DNA from: DASULK01 sp036381835
GTDB lineage: Bacteria; Actinomycetota; Actinomycetes; Mycobacteriales; Micromonosporaceae
Length of the DNA stretch: 52,593 nt
Direction of reading: 5' to 3'
Assembly: GCA_036381835.1 (NCBI GenBank)
Contig: DASVCA010000176.1
Span: 1-52,593, forward strand
Under the pieces are notes generated by a model. That model ran no database searches. It was not told the origin of the DNA and saw nothing but the letters and a program-made list of their open reading frames with translations. The translations under genes and the position numbers were made by a program. Below are positions 8,564 to 15,590 of this stretch, piece after piece. Position 1 is the first letter of the stretch; every line of letters starts with the position of its first letter.

Positions 8564-9559
8564 TCAGCCACGCGCGACCTCGTACGCGGCCAACGCCGCC
8601 CGCGCCTGCCGGCGGACCTCCTCGACCAGCTCGGGCGGGGACACCACGGTGACGTCCGGTCCGAGCCCGAGCACGAACCGGCGCGCCCAGTCCAGGTCGC
8701 CGACCCGCAGCGAGACCAGCCACTCCTCACCGGCCGGGTCCCCCGCATCGCCCCCCGTGACCACCTGCTCGCACGGGTAGTACTCGGTGATCCACCGACC
8801 CGCCCGACCCACGCGGAGGGTGACCAACGGCAGCTTCGGCGACGGACGGAACACCCCGTCGCTCACGTCGTGCCGCCGCGCTTCGGGCGGGGCCGCGGCC
8901 GGCTCGGCCAACTCGACCATCGCGTCGATGCGGTCGGCGCGGAACAGCCGCACCGCCTCGGCCCGCCGGCACCAGGCCTCCAGGTACGCCCGCCCGCCGA
9001 CCATCAGCACCCGAATCGGGTCCACCACCCGCTCGCTGGTCTCGTCCCGGGTCGCGCTGTAGTAGGTGATCCGCAGCGCGCGGCGACGTTGCACCGCTTC
9101 CCGCAACGCGTCCAGCCGGTCGTCCCCGCCCGGCAGCCGGACCTCCACGGGCGCGTCGCCGAGTTCACCCGCCGCGCTTTCGATCTTCGCCAGCGCCCGC
9201 TCGATCGCGTCCCGGTTGGCCATGCCGGGGATCTCCGCGAGCATCCGCAGCGCGACGATCAGGGCGAGCGCCTCGTCCGGGGTCAGCCGCAGCGGACGGT
9301 CGATCCCGGCGTCGTAGGTGATGGTGACCCGATCCCCGTCGAACGCCATGTCGATCAGGTCACCCGGTCCGTAACCGGGCAGCCCGCACACCCACAGCAG
9401 CTCGAGGTCGTCGCGTAACTGCCGCTCCCCGACCCCCAGGTCGGCGGCCGCGTCGGCGATGCGCACGCCCGGGCGGGCGAGCAGGTAGGGCACCAGGTTG
9501 AGCAGCCGGGCCAGCCGGTCGACCGAACCCCGGGAACCCCGCTGGGCCGGCGCGCTCAT
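8564..9559 (-). CDS. pafC: WYL-domain transcriptional regulator PafC
   Basis: A 331-residue helix-turn-helix/WYL protein. In mycobacteria PafB and PafC form an activator that switches on RecA-independent DNA-damage genes, with the WYL domains sensing a nucleic-acid ligand. The N-terminal winged helix (RLARLLNLVPYLLARPG, then AAADLGVGERQLRDDLELL) is followed by a WYL domain from about residue 150 (ALRITYYSATRDE, then VDPIRVLMVGGRAYLEAWC) and a C-terminal WCX-like extension. Its ATG at 9559 overlaps the pafB TGA as ATGA, so the pair is translationally coupled. The reading frame stays open upstream inside pafB, but the coupled ATG gives the family N-terminus. Confidence 0.92.
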   Translation of the reverse strand: MSAPAQRGSRGSVDRLARLLNLVPYLLARPGVRIADAAADLGVGERQLRDDLELLWVCGLPGYGPGDLIDMAFDGDRVTITYDAGIDRPLRLTPDEALALIVALRMLAEIPGMANRDAIERALAKIESAAGELGDAPVEVRLPGGDDRLDALREAVQRRRALRITYYSATRDETSERVVDPIRVLMVGGRAYLEAWCRRAEAVRLFRADRIDAMVELAEPAAAPPEARRHDVSDGVFRPSPKLPLVTLRVGRAGRWITEYYPCEQVVTGGDAGDPAGEEWLVSLRVGDLDWARRFVLGLGPDVTVVSPPELVEEVRRQARAALAAYEVARG

Positions 9560-10545
9560 GCCGGCACCCCGGTCGACTCGTGACGCACGACGATCTCCTT
9601 CAACCGCTGGATGACCGCCTCCCGCACCTGCGGTGGGTCGAGCACGAGCACGTCCGCGCCGTAGCGGACCAAAGTCGCGGCCAACGCCTCGGGATCGCCG
9701 TAGGGCAGGATGAGCCGGTCGCCGTCCGGATCGGGGCAGACGGCCCGCGCCCAGCGGCGCAACCCCACCGCCCGACCGGGCCGCACCAGCACCGTCGCCT
9801 GGCCGCGATGCTCCGCCGGCCCCGACCATCGGGCGACGTGGCTGATCAGATCGATGTCGGCGGGCGGCACGTAGGCACCCGGTTCACCGGTCGCCCGGAC
9901 CGGGCCGACGACACGGGACAGGCGGAAGCAGCGGGTCGCCACCCGGTCCAGGTCGTGGCCGACCACATACCAGCGGCCGCGCCAGCAGACGACTCCCCAC
10001 GGCTGCAGCCGACGACGGCTCGGCGCGTCCTGCTCCGGCACCCGGTAGTCGAAGACCACCGTGCGACGTTCCCGAGCCGCCGCGGCCAGCGCAGCGAACG
10101 CCGGATCGACGGTCACCACCGGCTCCACCTCGAGCGTGGCGTGCGGGTCGACGTCAATCCCGGCGGCCCGCAGTTTGGCCAGTCCCGACGAGGCGGCCGC
10201 GGCGAGCCCGGCGTGCTGCCACAGGCGGGCGGCGATCCCGACCGCGGCCGCCTCGTCGGGCTCCAGCGGGATGTCGGGCAGCGCGTACTCGCGCCGGGCG
10301 ATCCGGTAGCCCACCTCGGTGTCGAAGACACTCGCCGTCCCGGTCTCCAACGGCACACCGAGCTCACGCAACTCGGCCTTGTCCCGCTCGAACTTGCGCT
10401 GAAACGCCTCATGCGCCCGCGGATCGTCCGGGTCGTGTTCGTAACCGGGCACCGTCGCCGCGATCTGCGCAGCGGTGAGGAACCTCCGCGTCGACAGCAG
10501 GCAGATCACAAGGTTGACCAGGCGTTCGGTACGGCTGCGCGACAC
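9556..10545 (-). CDS. pafB: WYL-domain transcriptional regulator PafB
   Basis: The partner of PafC, about 329 residues. The N-terminal winged helix is RTERLVNLVICLLSTRRFL plus AAQIAATVPGYEHD. The linker FERDKAELRELGVPLE is typical of the family, and the WYL domain begins near residue 160 (RTVVFDYR, then RLQPWGVVCWRGRWYVVGHD). The GTG at 10545 is chosen because it yields the conserved start. TACCGT lies 7 bases upstream with no well-spaced Shine-Dalgarno (GGGGA directly abuts the start codon), so the mRNA is probably leaderless. The gene is divergent from the DUF3866 gene across 99 bp and first in the pafB-pafC pair. In mycobacteria these genes belong to the proteasome accessory region but are not needed for pupylation. 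Confidence 0.92.
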   Translation of the reverse strand: MSRSRTERLVNLVICLLSTRRFLTAAQIAATVPGYEHDPDDPRAHEAFQRKFERDKAELRELGVPLETGTASVFDTEVGYRIARREYALPDIPLEPDEAAAVGIAARLWQHAGLAAAASSGLAKLRAAGIDVDPHATLEVEPVVTVDPAFAALAAAARERRTVVFDYRVPEQDAPSRRRLQPWGVVCWRGRWYVVGHDLDRVATRCFRLSRVVGPVRATGEPGAYVPPADIDLISHVARWSGPAEHRGQATVLVRPGRAVGLRRWARAVCPDPDGDRLILPYGDPEALAATLVRYGADVLVLDPPQVREAVIQRLKEIVVRHESTGVPA

Positions 10546-10552
10546 TCCCCAG

Positions 10553-10558
10553 ACGGTA
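10553..10558 (-). promoter_or_regulatory. -10 element for leaderless pafB
   Basis: TACCGT on the minus strand, 7 bases before the GTG at 10545. No good -35 hexamer is visible. Confidence 0.5.
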
Positions 10559-10631
10559 GCAGCCGCAACCCTGCCGCGAACCCCCGCACCGCGGCGCGTC
10601 ACCTGCCGCGCCCCGCTGCGACTGCGGCCGC

Positions 10632-10637
10632 TAACGT
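10632..10637 (+). promoter_or_regulatory. -10 element for leaderless DUF3866 gene
   Basis: TAACGT is followed by exactly 7 bases and the ATG at 10645. Together with the pafB element it defines two outward-facing promoters about 75 bp apart. Confidence 0.5.
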
Positions 10638-10644
10638 GCCCCGT

Positions 10645-11751
10645 ATGCTGCGATGGCGGTCCGGGACGGTGGCGGCCCTGCGCCGCGAATGGCACGGCAC
10701 CGTGGAGCTCGACGTGGACCTCACCGACGGCACCCGGGTCCGCGCCCTCGCCTACCCGGCGCTCATCGGGCGACCCGAGCCCGGCGACCGGGTGCTGCTG
10801 AACGTCGGCGCGCTGCTGATGGGTCTCGGCACCGGCGGGTGGGCGCTGGTCGTCGCGCTACCCGACCGGCTGCCACCCGACCCGCCGGGTGCCGGCACCA
10901 GCCGGGACGCCGGCCACCTGGTGAAGGCCCGGTACACGCCGTTGCAGCCGATCCTGCTCGGCGCGGACGAGGAGGCCTCACCCCACCGGCCCGCCCTGGC
11001 CGAGGCCGACGACCTGGCCGGCATGCCGGTCGTCACCGCCGACCTGCACTCGGCGCTGCCGGCGATCGTGGCCGGCATCCGCGCCGACGCGCCCGGGGCC
11101 CGCATCGCCTACGTGATGACCGACGGCGGGGCGCTTCCGGCGTGGTTCTCCCGCACCCTGGCCGGCTTGCGCGACGAACTGGTCGCCACGGTGACCGTCG
11201 GCCAGGCGTTCGGCGGCGACCTGGAGGCCACCAACGTGCACAGCGGGCTGCTGGCCGCCCGCCACGCGCTCGACGCCGACATCGCGGTGGTCGCGCAGGG
11301 CCCCGGCAACCTCGGCACCGGAACCCGGTGGGGGTTCTCCGGGGTCGCCGTCGGCGAGGCGGTCAACGCCGCCGCCGTCCTCGGCGGCCGGCCGATCGGC
11401 TCGCTGCGCATCTCCACCGCCGACCCGCGGCCGCGCCACCGGGGGCTGTCCCACCACAGCGTCACCGCCTACGGTCGGGTGGCGCTGGCACCGGCGGACC
11501 TGGTGGTGCCCTGCGGACTGGGTGCGAAGCTCGACGCCGCGCTGGCCGAGCCGCTGGCCCGGTTGGCGCGGCGACACCGGATCGTGCGAGTGTCGACGGA
11601 CGGACTCGACGCGGCGCTGCGGGCCGTACCCGTCGCGCTGTCGACCATGGGGCGGGGGCTGGACGAGGATCCCGCGTATTTCCTCGCGGCAGCCGCGGCC
11701 GGGCGGCACGCGGCGCGGCTGCTCGATCGGACGACGACGCCGACCGGCTAA
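10645..11751 (+). CDS. DUF3866 family protein
   Basis: A 368-residue soluble protein matching my memory of DUF3866, a family conserved in actinobacteria with no known function. A beta-rich start (GTVELDVDLTDGTRVRALAY) precedes a larger domain. That domain has Gly-rich conserved-looking segments: VTADLHSALPAIVAGI, AYVMTDGGALPAWFSR, VGQAFGGDLEATNVHSGL, QGPGNLGTGTRWGFSG and RHRGLSHHSVTAYG. The clustered His, Asp and Asn residues suggest a ligand or catalytic pocket, but this is inference. The ATG at 10645 fits the leaderless spacing. It is transcribed against the surrounding paf/proteasome genes, and its stop overlaps the convergent small gene by 4 bases. Confidence 0.8.
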   Translation: MLRWRSGTVAALRREWHGTVELDVDLTDGTRVRALAYPALIGRPEPGDRVLLNVGALLMGLGTGGWALVVALPDRLPPDPPGAGTSRDAGHLVKARYTPLQPILLGADEEASPHRPALAEADDLAGMPVVTADLHSALPAIVAGIRADAPGARIAYVMTDGGALPAWFSRTLAGLRDELVATVTVGQAFGGDLEATNVHSGLLAARHALDADIAVVAQGPGNLGTGTRWGFSGVAVGEAVNAAAVLGGRPIGSLRISTADPRPRHRGLSHHSVTAYGRVALAPADLVVPCGLGAKLDAALAEPLARLARRHRIVRVSTDGLDAALRAVPVALSTMGRGLDEDPAYFLAAAAAGRHAARLLDRTTTPTG

Positions 11752-11954
11752 TCGGCCAGCACGATCAGCGTGATCCAGCCACCGACGATCAACGCCAGCG
11801 TCAACGCCAGCACCCAGGTGGGCACGATGTAGTCGCCACGCCGGTTGCGGGCGATCTCGTCGGCGATCTTCTGGCGGCGGCGGTCGATCCAGTTCGTCGG
11901 CTCGACGCGGGGCCGGCCGGTGCCGCCGGACGCAGCGGGGTCGGGGTGGCTCAT
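11748..11954 (-). CDS. Small single-pass membrane protein
   Basis: A 68-residue protein with a basic cytoplasmic-looking N-terminal half (WIDRRRQKIADEIARNRRGD). A single C-terminal transmembrane helix follows (VPTWVLALTLALIVGGWITL). I do not recognise a named family. The ATG at 11954 has TAGGCT 9 bases upstream (11964-11969), slightly longer than the 6-7 base spacing seen elsewhere, and no Shine-Dalgarno. It is downstream of pafA on the same strand (61 bp gap) and its end overlaps the DUF3866 stop codon. The clear membrane helix and its position make a real gene likely. Confidence 0.62.
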   Translation of the reverse strand: MSHPDPAASGGTGRPRVEPTNWIDRRRQKIADEIARNRRGDYIVPTWVLALTLALIVGGWITLIVLAD

Positions 11955-12015
11955 AGCGCTACGAGCCTACCCGCTCGCCCCGAGCCCGCCCACCGGCCGA
12001 CCGGCCGGTGGGCGG

Positions 12016-13374
12016 TCACATGCTCGCGATCAGACGCTCGACGCGCTCGTCGTAGGCGCGGAACGGGTCCTTGCACAGCACCGTGCGCTGCGCCTGGTCG
12101 TTGAGCTTCAGGTGCACCCAGTCGACGGTGAAGTCGCGCCGCTTCTCCTGCGCGTGCCGGATGAACTCGCCGCGCAGCCGGGCCCGGGTGGTCTGCGGCG
12201 GCGTCTCCTTCGCCGCGAAGATCTCCAGGTCGGTGGTGACCCGGTCGACCTGGCCGCGCCGTTCCAGCAGCTGGTAGAGCCCACGACCCCGACGCACGTC
12301 GTGGTAGGCGAGGTCGAGTTGGGCGATCCGCGGATGGGACAGCGGCAGGTCGTGCTTGCGCTGGTAGCGTTCGATCAGCTTGAGTTTGGTCACCCAGTCG
12401 ATCTCCCGTGCGACCGGGTCCAGGTCGCCGGTCTCCACCGCCTGCAGCACCCGGCCCCACAGCTCCACGACCCGCTTGGCGGTCTGGTCGCCGCCGCGAC
12501 GCTCCACGAACTCGCCGGCCTTGGCCAGGTACTCCTGCTGGATCTCCAGGGCGCTGATCTCCTTGCCGGAGGCCAGCCGCACCTTGCGCCGCCCGGTGAT
12601 GTCGTGCGACACCTCCCGGATCGCGCGGATCGGGTTCTCCAGCGACAGATCGCGCATCGCCACACCGGCTTCGATCATCCGCAGCACGACGTCGGCGGCA
12701 CCCACCTTCAGCAAGGTGGTGACCTCGTTCATATTGGAGTCGCCGACGATGACGTGCAGCCGCCGGTACCGCTCGGCGTCGGCGTGCGGCTCGTCCCGGG
12801 TGTTGATGATGGGACGGGAGCGTGTGGTCGCGGAGGAGACGCCCTCCCAGATGTGCTCGGCACGCTGCGACAGACAGTAGACCGCCCCACGCGGGGTCTG
12901 CAGCACCTTCCCGGCACCGCAGATCAGCTGACGGGTGACCAGGAACGGGATCAGCACATCGGCCAGTCGGCCGAACTCCCCGTGCCGGGAGACCAGGTAG
13001 TTCTCGTGGCAGCCGTACGAGTTACCGGCCGAATCGGTGTTGTTCTTGAACAGGTAGATCTCACCGGCGATGCCCTCGTCGTGCAGCCGCTTCTCCGCAT
13101 CGACCAGCAGACCCTCCAGGATCCGCTCGCCCGCCCGATCGTGGGCGACCAGATCGGGCACCGAATCGCACTCGGGCGTGGCGTACTCGGGATGCGATCC
13201 GACGTCCAGGTACAGCCGGGCCCCGTTGCGCAGGAACACGTTGCTCGACCGACCCCACGAGACGACCCGACGGAACAGGTAGCGGGCCACCTCGTCCGGG
13301 GAGAGCCTGCGCTGCCCACGATAGGTGCAGGTGACGCCGTACTCGGTCTCGAGGCCGAAGATTCGCCGATCCAT
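12016..13374 (-). CDS. pafA: Pup-protein ligase PafA
   Basis: A 452-residue ligase, exactly the usual PafA length. It phosphorylates the C-terminal Glu of Pup and joins it to substrate lysines, marking them for the proteasome. It has the carboxylate-amine ligase fold. The metal-binding Glu9 is in RIFGLETEYGV, and the catalytic-region Asp57 is in RLYLDVGSHPEYATPE. Further conserved motifs are LFKNNTDSAGNSYGCHENY and RPIINTRDEPHADAERYRRL. It shares these with Dop but lacks the Dop insertion near residue 20-60. The ATG at 13374 has TACTGT 6 bases upstream, so it is probably leaderless and has its own promoter despite following prcA by 64 bp. Confidence 0.97.
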   Translation of the reverse strand: MDRRIFGLETEYGVTCTYRGQRRLSPDEVARYLFRRVVSWGRSSNVFLRNGARLYLDVGSHPEYATPECDSVPDLVAHDRAGERILEGLLVDAEKRLHDEGIAGEIYLFKNNTDSAGNSYGCHENYLVSRHGEFGRLADVLIPFLVTRQLICGAGKVLQTPRGAVYCLSQRAEHIWEGVSSATTRSRPIINTRDEPHADAERYRRLHVIVGDSNMNEVTTLLKVGAADVVLRMIEAGVAMRDLSLENPIRAIREVSHDITGRRKVRLASGKEISALEIQQEYLAKAGEFVERRGGDQTAKRVVELWGRVLQAVETGDLDPVAREIDWVTKLKLIERYQRKHDLPLSHPRIAQLDLAYHDVRRGRGLYQLLERRGQVDRVTTDLEIFAAKETPPQTTRARLRGEFIRHAQEKRRDFTVDWVHLKLNDQAQRTVLCKDPFRAYDERVERLIASM

Positions 13375-13380
13375 GCTCAG

Positions 13381-13386
13381 ACAGTA
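13381..13386 (-). promoter_or_regulatory. -10 element for leaderless pafA
   Basis: TACTGT on the minus strand, 6 bases before the pafA ATG, in the short prcA-pafA gap. Confidence 0.48.
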
Positions 13387-13438
13387 GCCGCCCGAAGCGC
13401 CGTCGGTCAGTATCGCCGCGGAACACGGCGCCCGCGGA

Positions 13439-14287
13439 CTACTCCGGACTCGCCTCGGTGTCCGGCCGCTCGGCGGACGCCTTGTCCTCCAGGTCGGCGG
13501 ACCCGGCCGAGGTGGTCGGCTTGGCCGGGTCCGCCTTGCGGCCCCGCGGCCGCTTCTCCGCCGCCCCGTCACCGCCCGCACCGCTCGCTTCGCCGCCGAG
13601 CAGCTCCACCAGCGCCGCACCGGTGATGCGCCGGAAGGTACGCCCCACCCGGCGACGGTCCAGGACCGCCACCTCCAACTGGTCGGCGGCGATCGTGCGC
13701 GCAGCGCCCCCCTCACCCCCGACGCTGCCGAGCGCGCGCACCGCCAACCGGACCGCGTCCCCGAGGGGCATGTCGTTGCGGTGTTCGGTGCGCAGCACCG
13801 ACGACACCGCCTCGGCCTGGCCGCCCATCGCCATGCAGCCGGGTTCGTCGTTGACGGAGCCGTCGTAGGTCAACCGGTACAGCTCGTCGTCCTCCGGCGC
13901 CGCGCCGACCTGCGCGACGCAGATCTCCACCTCGAACGGTTTCGAATGCTCGGTGAAGATCGCGCCGAGGGTCTGCGCGTACGCGTTCGCCAGAGCCCGT
14001 CCGGTGACGTCCCGGCGGTCGTAGCTGAGCCCGTTCAGGTCGGCCATGCGCACGCCCGCCCGGCGCAGGTTCTCGAACTCGTTGTACCGCCCGACCGCGG
14101 CGAACCCGATCCGGTCGTAGATCTCGCTGACCTTGTGCAGCGCGCTGGACAGGTTCTCGGCGACGAACAGCACACCGCCCTCGTAGCTGAGCACCACCGC
14201 GCTACGGCCGCGCGCGATGCCCTTGCGCGCCAACTCGGAACGGTCGCGCATGATCTGCTCTGGCGAGGCGTAGAACTGCATGGCCAC
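13439..14287 (-). CDS. prcA: 20S proteasome alpha subunit PrcA
   Basis: An alpha-type proteasome subunit of 282 residues that forms the outer heptameric rings gating entry to the degradation chamber. The N-terminal segment QFYASPEQIMRDRSELARKG and the following GIARGRSAVVLSYEGGVLF are diagnostic, as is IGFAAVGRYNEFENLRRAGV. The last 70 or so residues are Ala/Pro/Glu/Lys-rich and look disordered. The GTG at 14287 has GGAG 10 bases upstream; the internal ATG at 14281 would sit 16 bases from it. It follows prcB by 59 bp and is presumably co-transcribed. Confidence 0.96.
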   Translation of the reverse strand: MAMQFYASPEQIMRDRSELARKGIARGRSAVVLSYEGGVLFVAENLSSALHKVSEIYDRIGFAAVGRYNEFENLRRAGVRMADLNGLSYDRRDVTGRALANAYAQTLGAIFTEHSKPFEVEICVAQVGAAPEDDELYRLTYDGSVNDEPGCMAMGGQAEAVSSVLRTEHRNDMPLGDAVRLAVRALGSVGGEGGAARTIAADQLEVAVLDRRRVGRTFRRITGAALVELLGGEASGAGGDGAAEKRPRGRKADPAKPTTSAGSADLEDKASAERPDTEASPE

Positions 14288-14346
14288 GGCGGCAAGTCTC
14301 CTTCGAGCTGGTCAGAATGCGTGGGGTGGACGGGGCGGGCGGACGC

Positions 14347-15186
14347 TCATCCGCCGGGATTCTCCATGCGACCGGCGACGACCGCCTCGGCGACCTCGGC
14401 CGTCTCACCGTCGCTGAGCCGACGGGTGCCCTCCGCCGTGGCGGTCATCACCACCGGGTAGATGCGGCGGGTCAGGTCCGGACCGCCGGTGGCCGTGTCG
14501 TCGTCGGCGGCGTCGTACAACGCCTCGACCGCCAGACGCACCGCCTCGTCCACGCCGAGCCCCGGACGGTAGCGCTTCTTCAACGCCGAGTTGGCGAACA
14601 CCGCGCCCGAGCCGATCGCGTCGAAGCCGCGCTCCTCGTACGGGCCTCCGGTGACGTCGAAGCTGAAGATGCGCCCGGCCCTGCCCGGGTCGGCGGCGTC
14701 CAGGTCGTAGCCGGCGAACAGCGGAACCACCGCCAGGCCCTGCATCGCCGCGCCCAGGTTCCCGCGGATCATCGACGCGAGCCGGTTGGCCTTGCCGTCG
14801 AGAGACAGCGACGCGCCCTCGATCTTCTCGTAGTGTTCCAGCTCCACCTGGAACAGTCGGATCAACTCGATGCCGATGCCCGCGGTGCCGGCGATGCCCA
14901 CCAGCGAGTACGCGTCGGCCGGATGCACCTTCTCGATGTCCCGGCTGGCGATCAGGTTGCCCATGGTCGCGCGCCGGTCGCCGGCCATCACCACGCCGCC
15001 CGTGCAGGAGATCGCCACGATCGTCGTGGCGTGCGGGGCGAGGTCGGCGGCCACCCCCGGCGGCAGCGGCCTGCGGCCCGGCAGCAGCTCGGGCGCCGCC
15101 ATGCTCAGGAACTGCGTGAACGACGACGTGCCCGCGTTGATGAACACGTCCGGTAGCCGACCGAAAGGATCAAAACCCGCTGCCAC
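14347..15186 (-). CDS. prcB: 20S proteasome beta subunit PrcB
   Basis: The catalytic proteasome subunit, 279 residues. A propeptide of about 53 residues should be removed by self-cleavage between Ala53 and Thr54 (in PHATTIVAISC), leaving the N-terminal threonine nucleophile. Supporting features are GGVVMAGDRRATMGN, with the lysine/arginine region of the active site further on, and ALYDAADDDTATGGPD near the C-terminus. The GTG at 15186 is chosen because GGAAGGA lies 5 bases upstream and the frame gives a typical propeptide (FINAGTSSFTQFL). The frame is open far upstream into dop, but those codons are not part of this protein. It lies between pup (112 bp gap) and prcA. Confidence 0.96.
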   Translation of the reverse strand: MAAGFDPFGRLPDVFINAGTSSFTQFLSMAAPELLPGRRPLPPGVAADLAPHATTIVAISCTGGVVMAGDRRATMGNLIASRDIEKVHPADAYSLVGIAGTAGIGIELIRLFQVELEHYEKIEGASLSLDGKANRLASMIRGNLGAAMQGLAVVPLFAGYDLDAADPGRAGRIFSFDVTGGPYEERGFDAIGSGAVFANSALKKRYRPGLGVDEAVRLAVEALYDAADDDTATGGPDLTRRIYPVVMTATAEGTRRLSDGETAEVAEAVVAGRMENPGG

Positions 15187-15298
15187 GAAAGTCCTTCCCG
15201 CCACGTGATCGACTGGCCGCCGCGGCCGCCCGCCCGGCGCACCCCAGGTTTGCCGTGAAGCAGAGTATCGCCCCGTCATCCACCGGGATGATCGCGGC

Positions 15299-15514
15299 TC
15301 ACTCGCCGCCCTTCTGGACGTAGCCGCGGACGAACTCCTCCGCGTTCTCCTCCAGCACCGCGTCGATCTCGTCGAGAAGATCGTCGACATCCTCGGAGAT
15401 CTCCGCGTGCCGCTCGGCCACCTCCGGGTTGACCTCGGGCGCGACCTGCTCCACGTCCTCCTCGCGGCGTGCCTTGCCGGACTGCGACTGGCCTCCGGTA
15501 TCACGAGTTGCCAT
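15299..15514 (-). CDS. pup: Prokaryotic ubiquitin-like protein Pup
   Basis: Pup is the 71-residue disordered tag that PafA attaches to lysines. The sequence is rich in Glu, Asp and Gln. Its C-terminal half (EISEDVDDLLDEIDAVLEEN) forms the helix that Mpa's coiled coils grip. The C-terminus is FVRGYVQKGGE, and the codon before the stop is GAG. It therefore ends in Gly-Gly-Glu and needs no deamidation by Dop before ligation, unlike the Gly-Gly-Gln form of mycobacteria. A strong GAGGAGG lies 7 bases before the ATG, consistent with high expression. It is between dop (76 bp) and prcB. Confidence 0.97.
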   Translation of the reverse strand: MATRDTGGQSQSGKARREEDVEQVAPEVNPEVAERHAEISEDVDDLLDEIDAVLEENAEEFVRGYVQKGGE

Positions 15515-15590
15515 CTGGCTGCCTCCTCACCCTCTTGCAAGAAACCTATCCTGCCGCGCACCGGCCGGCCCGGCGCGGCACGACCCGGGC

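Noticed and set aside
11964..11969. TAGGCT upstream of the 68-aa membrane protein as a leaderless -10
   Set aside because: The spacing to the ATG is 9 bases, outside the strict 6-7 seen elsewhere, so it was not listed as a promoter.
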